6,985 bases of DNA. Source: Mariprofundaceae bacterium (GTDB taxonomy: Bacteria; Pseudomonadota; Zetaproteobacteria; Mariprofundales; Mariprofundaceae). The DNA lies in assembly GCA_030950875.1 (NCBI GenBank), contig JAUZQS010000312.1, positions 1 to 6,985 of the forward strand. Direction: 5' to 3'. Positions 1 to 6,065 of this stretch are shown here, one piece after another. The translations under genes and the position numbers were made by a program. The notes under the pieces are model-generated. The model made no database searches, was not told where the DNA came from, and was given only the letters and a program-made list of their open reading frames with translations. Within the stretch, counting starts at the first letter, position 1, and the number at the start of each line of letters is the position of its first letter.

Positions 1-135
1 TATTCAGCATGATGCCTTTGTTCTGTCATTCCGAGCGAAGTCGAGGGATCTTTCATCGACATTGCGTCAAAAGATGTCTCAACTACGTTCGACATGACAC
101 TTAAATGCATGTTTCAACAAACATGCTGAATAGTT
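1..135. repeat. Repeat A copy 1 (MITE-like, left end cut by window)
   Basis: A short non-coding element with terminal inverted repeats. The window opens at TATTCAGCATG, lacking the first three bases (AAC) seen in the second copy. The right end is CATGCTGAATAGTT at 122-135. Inside is an imperfect inverted repeat: the 24-53 arm (starting TGTCATTCCGAGCGAAG) pairs with 70-99 (ending TTCGACATGACA) at about 23 of 30 positions. Near the right end is a perfect 8-bp hairpin, GCATGTTT/AAACATGC (107-114 and 119-126, loop CAAC). The second copy at 5634-5810 is identical apart from one base (A103 versus C5778) and a 39-bp extra segment. The inner motif CATTCCGAGCGAAG resembles a hairpin repeat that I recall from many unrelated bacterial genomes. 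Translations of it are spurious. I see no transposase, so the element is taken as non-autonomous. Confidence 0.85.
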
Positions 136-136
136 A

Positions 137-220
137 CAAAAAATCTAAAATAGTTTTTTATGGCATGTTTTTTAAATTTAGACCATATTATTCATGAATA
201 ATGCGGGTAAGGGGTGTTTT
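137..220 (+). promoter_or_regulatory. pepA leader; candidate promoter, weak
   Basis: This AT-rich leader lies between repeat A and the preferred pepA start. Two -10-like hexamers can be seen: TAAAAT at 146-151 and TATTAT at 186-191, each one base from TATAAT. Neither has a convincing -35 box at 16-18 bp. If the first is used, its -35 position would fall inside the right end of repeat A, so the element could contribute to pepA transcription. The promoter lies in this stretch or further upstream, but its exact position is a guess. Confidence 0.25.
209..214 (+). promoter_or_regulatory. Ribosome binding site fixing the pepA start at 221
   Basis: AAGGGG lies six bases before the ATG at 221. The upstream in-frame ATG at 194 has only AT-rich sequence before it and no Shine-Dalgarno match. 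The site therefore favours the shorter, 498-residue protein. Confidence 0.7.
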
Positions 221-1717
221 ATGATTCAGATTGATGTGAAAGCAGGTAATGCAGATAAGCAACGTGAAGATGCGGTGGTGCTGCCTTTATTGGAAGGTAG
301 AAAGTTGACTGAATCGGGCAACGAGCTACAGGAAGTGACGGGCGATACTATTGCGGATTTCTTGCGGAAATTTGATTTATTGGGTGATTTTGGTGCATCA
401 CGTACGTTGTATGACGTAGAAGGTATGCATGGTCATCGGGCGATTTTTTTAGGTGTCGGCAATGAAAAAGATCTAAGCCTGCATAAGTTGCGCGTTTTGG
501 GTGCAAAAATGGCGGCCAAACTTGAGAAAAGCGGAGTACGTGGTGCGGCATTGTATTTAACAGAGCTGGAAGTTAAGGGTGCAAGCTTGGCAGATAAGGT
601 ACAGGCCGTGGCAGAAGGTGTTTGGCTTGGATTGTATAAATTTGATAAATATCAGACCAAAACCAAAGCCAATAAACGTGCTTTGCGCACGGTAAATATC
701 ATGGTGACATCGCGCCGTGACTTGGATGATGCGGAAGTGGCATTGAGCAAAGCCAAGGCTGTAGCTTCAGGCACAATTTTCGCACGTGATTTGGGTAATG
801 AACCAGGTAATGTTTGTACACCAGAATGGTTGGGTGATCAGGCATCAGCTTTATCGCATAAAAACTTAAAAGTGACAGTGATGGATAAAGCGGCGATTGA
901 AGCTGCGGGTTTTACGGCCTTGTTGGCAGTCAATCAGGGCTCGGCGAAAGAGCCGCGTTTTATTGTCTTGGAATACAATGGTGGCAAAAAAGGCGATGCG
1001 CCTGTGGCATTGGTGGGTAAAGGATTAACCTTTGATGCAGGTGGGATTTCGATTAAACCTGCAGGTGCGATGGATGAAATGAAATTTGATATGTGTGGCT
1101 CAGCTGCGGTATTGGGCATCTTCAAAGCCATGATGGAAATGGACTTGCCGATGAATGTGTTGGGCGTGATTCCATCGACTGAAAACCTTCTGGGTGCCGC
1201 AGCATACAAGCCTGGTGATATTGTTACATCGTATAAGGGGATTACGATTGAAGTGCTGAATACCGATGCTGAAGGTCGGATTATCCTATGTGACGCTTTG
1301 GCGTATGCCGTTGAGAAGAAACCTGCTGAAATTATTGATTTTGCCACGCTTACTGGGGCATGTGTGATTGCTTTGGGTGGTCAGGCAACGGGTCTACTGG
1401 GCACAGGTAAAAAACTTAAAAAGGCCTTGAAAGAATCTGGTACACATAGCCATGACCGTGTGTGGGAATTGCCATTATTTGATGAATATCAAAAACAAAT
1501 TGATTCCAAAATTGCCGACATTAAAAATACCGGAGGCAGGGAAGCGGGAACGATTACTGCGGCGTGTTTTTTATCACGTTTTGTTGAAAATGTACCGTGG
1601 GCACATTTGGATATTGCGGGTACAGCTTGGAATATGAAAGGAACGGATATTTCACCTGTAGGTGGAGCGACAGGTGCGGGTGTACGTTTGGTGGTGGATT
1701 ATTTGAGCCGTAGATAA
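221..1717 (+). CDS. pepA: Cytosol (leucyl) aminopeptidase PepA, family M17
   Basis: A cytoplasmic two-metal aminopeptidase that removes N-terminal residues, leucine preferentially, from peptides and acts in peptide turnover. Numbering from the ATG at 221 gives 498 residues, normal for the family (E. coli PepA is 503). The N-terminal macro-like domain spans roughly 1-160 and the M17 catalytic domain 165-495. The signature NTDAEGRI is at 347-354. K267, D272, K279, D290, D349, E351 and R353 match the bovine lens enzyme's K250, D255, K262, D273, D332, E334 and R336 with one constant offset of 17, so the metal ligands and catalytic Lys/Arg are intact. The GGREAGTITAA segment near the C-terminus is also typical. 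An ATG at 194 would add nine residues but has no ribosome site. The gene is monocistronic, with repeat A upstream and a strong terminator downstream. E. coli PepA also binds DNA in Xer recombination and regulation; whether this one does cannot be seen. Confidence 0.96.
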   Translation: MIQIDVKAGNADKQREDAVVLPLLEGRKLTESGNELQEVTGDTIADFLRKFDLLGDFGASRTLYDVEGMHGHRAIFLGVGNEKDLSLHKLRVLGAKMAAKLEKSGVRGAALYLTELEVKGASLADKVQAVAEGVWLGLYKFDKYQTKTKANKRALRTVNIMVTSRRDLDDAEVALSKAKAVASGTIFARDLGNEPGNVCTPEWLGDQASALSHKNLKVTVMDKAAIEAAGFTALLAVNQGSAKEPRFIVLEYNGGKKGDAPVALVGKGLTFDAGGISIKPAGAMDEMKFDMCGSAAVLGIFKAMMEMDLPMNVLGVIPSTENLLGAAAYKPGDIVTSYKGITIEVLNTDAEGRIILCDALAYAVEKKPAEIIDFATLTGACVIALGGQATGLLGTGKKLKKALKESGTHSHDRVWELPLFDEYQKQIDSKIADIKNTGGREAGTITAACFLSRFVENVPWAHLDIAGTAWNMKGTDISPVGGATGAGVRLVVDYLSRR

Positions 1718-1729
1718 TATTTCCTGTTG

Positions 1730-1764
1730 AAAGAGTGTGGGGTTTCCCCGCATTCTTTTTTGCA
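1730..1764 (+). terminator. Intrinsic terminator of pepA
   Basis: The stem AAGAGTGTGGGG (1731-1742) pairs with CCCCGCATTCTT (1746-1757) across a TTT loop, with two G-U wobbles and one further A-T pair at 1730/1758. A run of six T ends the stem at 1756-1761, and a second T7 run follows at 1765-1771. It starts 13 bases after the pepA stop, so it separates pepA from the downstream pair. An upstream in-frame ATG of the next gene (1735) lies inside this stem, which argues against that ATG as a start. Confidence 0.9.
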
Positions 1765-1821
1765 TTTTTTTACAGTCGGCATAGAGTAATTCTTGCTGTA
1801 ATATTTGTATATTGGGTTCAT
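1765..1821 (+). promoter_or_regulatory. Probable promoter region of the binding protein-kinase pair
   Basis: The terminator isolates the next two genes, so their promoter should lie between it and the ATG at 1831. TATATT at 1808-1813 is one base from the -10 consensus and would give a leader of only about 10 bases. TTTACA at 1769-1774 is one base from a -35 consensus but is too far from that hexamer to pair with it. No full -35/-10 pair at normal spacing is present. The location is inferred from context, and a non-sigma70 or activated promoter is possible. Confidence 0.3.
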
Positions 1822-1826
1822 AGAGG
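1822..1826 (+). promoter_or_regulatory. Ribosome binding site fixing the start at 1831
   Basis: AGAGG lies four bases before ATG 1831. Starting there yields a clean signal peptide at the very N-terminus. The longer reading from 1735 begins inside the pepA terminator and would bury the signal sequence behind 32 extra residues. Confidence 0.65.
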
Positions 1827-1830
1827 TTTT

Positions 1831-2775
1831 ATGCGTTTTATCATTCTAATTTCTTGCTATATTGTGATGACTTGCTCTGCTCAAGCCAAAGAATGTATAT
1901 ACATCAATTCCTATCATGCGGGTTATGCATGGAGTGACAAAATTGAAGCTGTGGTGAAAGATAAATTGAAAGACGCTTGTAATGTGCATGTTTTCCGTAT
2001 GGATACCAAGCGTCATACATCTGCCGCATTTGGCCGACAAAAGGCTTTAGAAGCCAAAGCTTTGATTGAAGAAGTGAAGCCTGATGTGGTAATTGTATCG
2101 GATGATAATGCCTCCAAATATCTGGTGGCTCCTTATTATAAAAACAGTTCGATTCCCTTTGTATTTTGCGGGATTAATTGGACTGCCAAGGCTTATGGTT
2201 ATCCTTATGATAATGCCACGGGCATGATTGAGGTCGCTCCGATTAAAGCCTTGTTGCGTGAGGCACGTTTGGCGCTTGGAGAAATAACACAGGTTGCATT
2301 TATTGCGACCAAGGGTGTACGAACCGATGAAAAAGAGTTTGTTTGGATATCTCGCATATATGCCAGAGAGGGCATCACAGTTATTGCCTTTTATGTGGAT
2401 AGCATGAAAACTTGGAAAAAAGCATACGCTGAAGCGCAGAGCAGTGATTTTATTATGCTTAATAATATTGCCGGCATTGCAGATTGGGATAAAGAGACGA
2501 TGGTGGATTATGTGACGCACCATGCCAAGACACTGACAGTTAGCACCTATGATTTTATGACACCTTATACTATGCTTGCCATGACCAAGCTTGCCGAAGA
2601 GCAGGGTGAGTGGGCGAGTGATGTGGCGCTGCATATTTTACAGGGTGTTAGCCCCAAAGATATTCCTGTCGTAGCAAATCGGCGTTATAATTTGTATATT
2701 AACACGACACTTCTTGATGCTAGCCATGTCCAACTTTCAGAAAATCTATATTTTAAAGCGATAAAAATACAATAA
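1831..2775 (+). CDS. Periplasmic ABC_sub_bind-type solute-binding protein, likely sensory accessory
   Basis: Predicted 314-residue secreted binding protein. Residues 1-19 form a Sec signal peptide: Arg2, a hydrophobic core from Phe3 to Val12, and a likely cut after Ala-Gln-Ala19. No lipobox precedes Cys15, so the mature protein should be soluble in the periplasm. The body resembles the ABC_sub_bind family (uncharacterised periplasmic components): an N-terminal SYHAGYAWSD stretch (27-36), then VIVSDDNASKYL (87-98) and PFVFCGIN (109-116), the family's typical segment near the ligand cleft. A second lobe starts around 130. C22 and C50 could form a disulfide. No permease or ATPase gene is adjacent. 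Instead the stop overlaps the start of a membrane histidine kinase, and proteins of this family are often found next to or fused with such kinases. The inferred role is to bind a small ligand and present it to the kinase. The ligand cannot be named. The start at 1831 is set by AGAGG and the signal peptide. Confidence 0.85.
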   Translation: MRFIILISCYIVMTCSAQAKECIYINSYHAGYAWSDKIEAVVKDKLKDACNVHVFRMDTKRHTSAAFGRQKALEAKALIEEVKPDVVIVSDDNASKYLVAPYYKNSSIPFVFCGINWTAKAYGYPYDNATGMIEVAPIKALLREARLALGEITQVAFIATKGVRTDEKEFVWISRIYAREGITVIAFYVDSMKTWKKAYAEAQSSDFIMLNNIAGIADWDKETMVDYVTHHAKTLTVSTYDFMTPYTMLAMTKLAEEQGEWASDVALHILQGVSPKDIPVVANRRYNLYINTTLLDASHVQLSENLYFKAIKIQ

Positions 2776-2777
2776 TG
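2773..2777 (+). promoter_or_regulatory. TAATG stop/start overlap (translational coupling)
   Basis: The TAA stop of the binding protein (2773-2775) shares its last A with the ATG of the kinase (2775-2777). The 20 bases before this ATG are A/T-rich with no Shine-Dalgarno match, so the kinase is probably translated by re-initiating ribosomes. That ties its level to the binding protein. Confidence 0.75.
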
Positions 2778-5624
2778 AAACTAAATGAAACAGGTATCTG
2801 GCTGGGTGGCGGTGCAGGCTTATTGCTGACCATTGCGGTAACATTTTCAAGCTATCAATACCTTAAGCAAATTGAAATCAACACATTTCAAGAGCAGACG
2901 ATACAAATTGATAATGATTTTAAGGATTATCTTGAGAGTGCGAAAGAAAATATTCGTTTTGCGGCAACAACACTTAATATATCTTCTGATAAGCAGTCTG
3001 TTCAACTTGCGACGGATTATGCGGATATTGTTGTATATGCGCCCATGCTGAAAGATCCCAAACGTCGTGCGTTTGTAGAACAAATGCGTGAAGATGGGTT
3101 TATAAATTTTGAAATAATAAATGGACATAAACCTGCGGGAATACACCCAGCGTATTTGCCAGTGACACGTATTGAACCGTTTAATGTCGATAATATATCT
3201 TTATTGGGTGTGGACTTATTGAATCGCAAAGACATTCATCGGGCCATTATATTAGCATCGGCATCAGGTGATATCTCAATACTCAAGGCGAATATTATTG
3301 GGAAAGAGCCTCATTATTGGATGTTTAAAGCTATATATAGTGGCCTTGCAGGAAAAAATGACCCCTATTTTATCCAACATAAAATGGAGATGCTCAATGG
3401 TGTGGTAGGCTTTCGATTATCGCTTCCACCCTTATTAACCGCAGCGATGCTGTCATCGGGTATGCATGCAGAAATGATTCTAGAAGATGCCAACTCTAGC
3501 ACGACGATGTTGCCGCATAGTGAAACGTCATTATTGGCTTTACGCTTATTCAAACAGCTTGTTTTCCCTGTTGATTCGACACATTATATCAAACTAAATA
3601 TTAACAAGCGTGTCCCATGGTCAGGGAAAATGGTATGGGTTTTATTGTTGATTTCTGGTCTAGGCATGATGATTACATGGTTGTTGATGAAATCAAGTCA
3701 GGCGGTGATTCGCAGTGACAGGCATAAGAAGAATATTTTAGAATCGGCGTTTGAAGGTATTTTAAGTTTTAATGATCAGGCCGATGTGCAAGATATGAAC
3801 CCTGCTGCAAAGGTGATTTTATCATCAATGGCTACGGATGAGAAAAAACTATATGAAATTTTTAACTTTCCGCAGTTTGATGCTGGGCAATATTCAAGTT
3901 TCGGTGATTTTTTACGAAAATACCGTCAAGATTTATTAAATAAACCCATTCAACTAATCGCGCAGGGTGATGATGGGGAACACTTTATTGAGTGTAGTAT
4001 TGCGTGTTTTGAAGAGCGATCGACGGTACACTTTACGGTGTTCTTCCGTGATATTACAGCGCGTAAAAAGAATGAAGAAGAGCGTTCAAGGCTGGCTATC
4101 ATTGTTGAACAATCCTTTAATGGTATTGTTTTAACAGATTGTGAGGGTGTGATTGAATATGTAAACCCCGCTTTTGAAAAGATAAGTGGTTTTTCATCTG
4201 CAGAGGCCTTGGGAAAAACGCCCAGCATAACGAAAAGTGGTCAGCACCCTCAAAGTTACTACCAAGAAATGTGGAAGGCATTGGCACAAGGTCAAAGCTG
4301 GAAGGGTGACTTTATCAATAAAGCAAAAGATGGGCATTTCTACGAAGTTGAACAGACTATTTTTCCTATTTTTTCAAAAAATAGCGGAGATGCTATTGGT
4401 TATACGGCGATTCAACAAGATGTGACCGAACGCAATCGTGTTCGAAAACAAGATGACCATGCGCAACGTTTGGAAAGTCTTGGTATATTAGCGGGTGGCA
4501 TTGCCCATGATTTTAACAACCTTCTCACTGCGATTATGGGTAATGCAAGTTTAGCGAAGAGCCAATTAAACAATACGGATGCTTGTAGGAAGAAGTTAGA
4601 GAATATCCTGCATGCCAGTGATAGTGCGGCGAATCTTTGCCAACAAATGCTGGCTTATTCAGGCAAAGGGCATTTTATTATTCATCCAATGAATTTATCT
4701 GAGGTCATTCGTAAAATTTTACAACTGTTGGAAACATCGGTGAGCAAAAAAGCCAAACTGCTTCCTGATTTACAAGATAATTTATCACTTGTTGAGGCCG
4801 ATGAAGGGCAAATGCAACAAGTGATTATGAATTTGGTGATCAATGCCGCTGAAGCGATGGATGAAAGTGGGGGTGAGATTCATATTACCACGGAGGTTGT
4901 TTATTTGACTGAAAACAATCTTCTTACCTTGTTAAATGGTGAAGCGATTGATAAGGGTGATTATGTTGTGGTTCACGTTCGTGATAATGGTTGTGGTATG
5001 GATGCTGAGACTCAAAAGAAAGTATTTGACCCGTTTTTTACCACTAAATTTACAGGCCGTGGTTTGGGCATGAGTGCGATATTAGGGATTGTTCGCGGTC
5101 ATCAAGGGGCTTTGCAGATGCAGTCTGTTGTTGGTGAGGGCACACAATTCAGTGTTTATTTACCAGCTATAGAGGGTGATTCTGTGGATGTTATAGAACC
5201 TACATCAGATAGCAGCATGGATTTAGCTATTGTATTGCCTACATCGATAACGGTATTGGTTGTTGATGATGAGGAAGATATTCGTGGCTTGGTGGGTGAT
5301 ATTTTAGATGTGATGGATATGCATAGTATTTTGGCTGAAAGTGGTGAGCAGGGGCTAGCACTATTAGAGGAGCATCTGGATGAGATTGATGTCATTCTTT
5401 TGGATATGACCATGCCCAATATGAATGGTCAGCAATTTTATGCCAAGATGCAGGTTTTTGCATCGCATATTCCAGTGATTATTTCATCGGGTTATACGGA
5501 ATCAGATATTCGCCAACGTTTTGAGAAAGCCAAGTCATTGGGGGATGATTTAGCGATTGGATTTTTGCAAAAGCCTTATCGCGCGGAGTCATTACAGAAC
5601 AGTATTGAGGAAATATTGAAGTAG
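2775..5624 (+). CDS. Hybrid sensor histidine kinase: CHASE-PAS-PAS-HisKA-HATPase-REC
   Basis: An inner-membrane two-component sensor of 949 residues. TM1 is about 8-28. A CHASE-like periplasmic domain follows (about 55-240, with VVYAPMLKDPKRRAFVEQMR, then YLPVTRIEPFN and LLGVDLLNR). TM2 is about 285-305. A degenerate PAS domain lies at about 316-430 and a clear PAS plus PAC at about 436-556, ending DVTERN. HisKA at 560-630 has phosphoacceptor H578 in the HDFNN form. The ATPase has an N box (N686, N690), G1 box DNGCGM (737-742), F box DPFFTTK (752-758) and G2 box GRGLGM (761-766), all intact. The C-terminal receiver (about 824-949) has acidic D831/D832, phosphoacceptor D877, S904/S905 and K933 before proline, so it looks active. 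It has no output domain, so phosphate should leave through a separate Hpt protein or regulator, or the receiver may tune the kinase. Neither partner is in the window. CHASE domains bind small ligands in other proteins; here the adjacent binding protein may share or replace that task. Confidence 0.95.
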   Translation: MKLNETGIWLGGGAGLLLTIAVTFSSYQYLKQIEINTFQEQTIQIDNDFKDYLESAKENIRFAATTLNISSDKQSVQLATDYADIVVYAPMLKDPKRRAFVEQMREDGFINFEIINGHKPAGIHPAYLPVTRIEPFNVDNISLLGVDLLNRKDIHRAIILASASGDISILKANIIGKEPHYWMFKAIYSGLAGKNDPYFIQHKMEMLNGVVGFRLSLPPLLTAAMLSSGMHAEMILEDANSSTTMLPHSETSLLALRLFKQLVFPVDSTHYIKLNINKRVPWSGKMVWVLLLISGLGMMITWLLMKSSQAVIRSDRHKKNILESAFEGILSFNDQADVQDMNPAAKVILSSMATDEKKLYEIFNFPQFDAGQYSSFGDFLRKYRQDLLNKPIQLIAQGDDGEHFIECSIACFEERSTVHFTVFFRDITARKKNEEERSRLAIIVEQSFNGIVLTDCEGVIEYVNPAFEKISGFSSAEALGKTPSITKSGQHPQSYYQEMWKALAQGQSWKGDFINKAKDGHFYEVEQTIFPIFSKNSGDAIGYTAIQQDVTERNRVRKQDDHAQRLESLGILAGGIAHDFNNLLTAIMGNASLAKSQLNNTDACRKKLENILHASDSAANLCQQMLAYSGKGHFIIHPMNLSEVIRKILQLLETSVSKKAKLLPDLQDNLSLVEADEGQMQQVIMNLVINAAEAMDESGGEIHITTEVVYLTENNLLTLLNGEAIDKGDYVVVHVRDNGCGMDAETQKKVFDPFFTTKFTGRGLGMSAILGIVRGHQGALQMQSVVGEGTQFSVYLPAIEGDSVDVIEPTSDSSMDLAIVLPTSITVLVVDDEEDIRGLVGDILDVMDMHSILAESGEQGLALLEEHLDEIDVILLDMTMPNMNGQQFYAKMQVFASHIPVIISSGYTESDIRQRFEKAKSLGDDLAIGFLQKPYRAESLQNSIEEILK

Positions 5625-5633
5625 CTTGTTGGA

Positions 5634-5810
5634 AACTATTCAGCATGATGCCTTTGTTCTGTCATTCCGAGCGAAGTACCCCAGGGCACTCTCTCTCGCT
5701 GCGCGATTCACCTTGTCGAGGGATCTTTCATCGACATTGCGTCAAAAGATGTCTCAACTACGTTCGACATGACACTTCAATGCATGTTTCAACAAACATG
5801 CTGAATAGTT
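5634..5810. repeat. Repeat A copy 2, with 39-bp extra segment
   Basis: A complete 177-bp copy bounded by perfect 14-bp inverted repeats, AACTATTCAGCATG (5634-5647) and CATGCTGAATAGTT (5797-5810). The match can be stretched outward to 17 bp with one mismatch. It lies in the same orientation as copy 1, ten bases after the kinase stop codon. It contains the same inner imperfect inverted repeat and the same 8-bp hairpin (5782-5789 with 5794-5801). Without the segment at 5677-5715 it would be 138 bp and would differ from copy 1 by one base. T5 at 5814-5818 follows its right end. Confidence 0.9.
5677..5715. other. 39-bp segment present in repeat A copy 2 only
   Basis: This segment interrupts the left arm of the inner inverted repeat, between GCGAAG and TCGAGG, which are contiguous in copy 1 (40/41). 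A GT dinucleotide at both junctions could mark a deletion by microhomology in copy 1, or the segment is an insertion here. Inside is a short TCGC/GCGA stem around 5697-5707. It matches nothing else in the window. Confidence 0.85.
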
Positions 5811-5820
5811 ACCTTTTTGC

Positions 5821-6010
5821 TAACTATTCAGCTCACTACTTATTTTCCCGATGCTTGTGTTAAAAAATACTCATTTACAGGAGTAAACTCGGCTTTGGCA
5901 TCCTGCGTCGCTCTACCTCCTCCATCCATGGAGTCGTCCGCTTTTTTGCCTCGCCTAAAAGCGCCTACTGTTGGTGCCATCAGAAAAAGAAGTAGCAATC
6001 TGAACAGTTA
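5821..6010. repeat. Repeat B: second terminal-inverted-repeat element with a different core
   Basis: Left end TAACTATTCAG (5821-5831) and right end CTGAACAGTTA (6000-6010) are inverted repeats matching at 10 of 11 positions. They are nearly the same ends as repeat A, but the 168-bp interior is unrelated. The interior is visibly richer in G+C than its surroundings at 5890-5975 and holds the palindromic CTCCATCCATGGAG (5920-5933). It begins ten bases after repeat A ends. The shared ends suggest one transposase moves both. The GTAAC seen at the right ends of A and B is compatible with IS66-type termini, which start GTAA, but no transposase is present to confirm this. A 46-codon minus-strand reading frame inside (5840-5980) lacks a ribosome site and is not called. 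Confidence 0.65.
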
Positions 6011-6065
6011 CAGGCTTTTTTGGAAATAAAAAAATACTTGAGAACATAATGAAAAACTCATTTTT
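6011..6065. other. AT-rich convergent spacer between repeat B and hpnE
   Basis: This is the remaining spacer between the repeats and the convergent hpnE stop. It holds A/T runs and one weak 5-bp hairpin, AATGA/TCATT (6048-6052 and 6058-6062), running into T7 in the rightward direction. On the minus strand, where hpnE transcription ends, no GC-rich stem followed by T's is visible, so no confident terminator is called for either gene. Confidence 0.4.

Noticed and set aside
194..220. Nine-residue N-terminal extension of PepA
   Set aside because: ATG 194 has no ribosome site, whereas ATG 221 follows AAGGGG at good spacing and matches the usual family N-terminus.
1735..1830. 32-residue N-terminal extension of the binding protein
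   Set aside because: It starts inside the pepA terminator stem, lacks a ribosome site and would hide the signal peptide; ATG 1831 fits better.
1..5810. Composite transposon bounded by the two repeat A copies
   Set aside because: The repeats carry no transposase, and pepA is a normal housekeeping gene. Direct copies of a short element do not by themselves show that the interval moves.
5645..5863. Plus-strand 72-codon reading frame beginning in repeat A copy 2
   Set aside because: It is a translation of the repeat (the familiar spurious CHSERS-type peptide), has no ribosome site, and crosses from one element into the next.
5840..5980. Minus-strand 46-codon frame wholly inside repeat B, starting MAPTVGAF and ending QASGK
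   Set aside because: No Shine-Dalgarno lies before its ATG and it resembles no family I know. It is more likely chance in a non-coding element, though its presence in other copies would be worth a look.
5817..6029. Plus-strand 70-codon reading frame across repeat B
   Set aside because: It begins in the spacer, runs through both ends of the element, and has no ribosome site or recognisable domain.
5625..6065. CRISPR array, tRNA or integron attachment site in the gene-free stretch
   Set aside because: There are no regularly spaced repeats, no cloverleaf-like segment, and no matching pair of attC core sites; the stretch is explained by repeats A and B.
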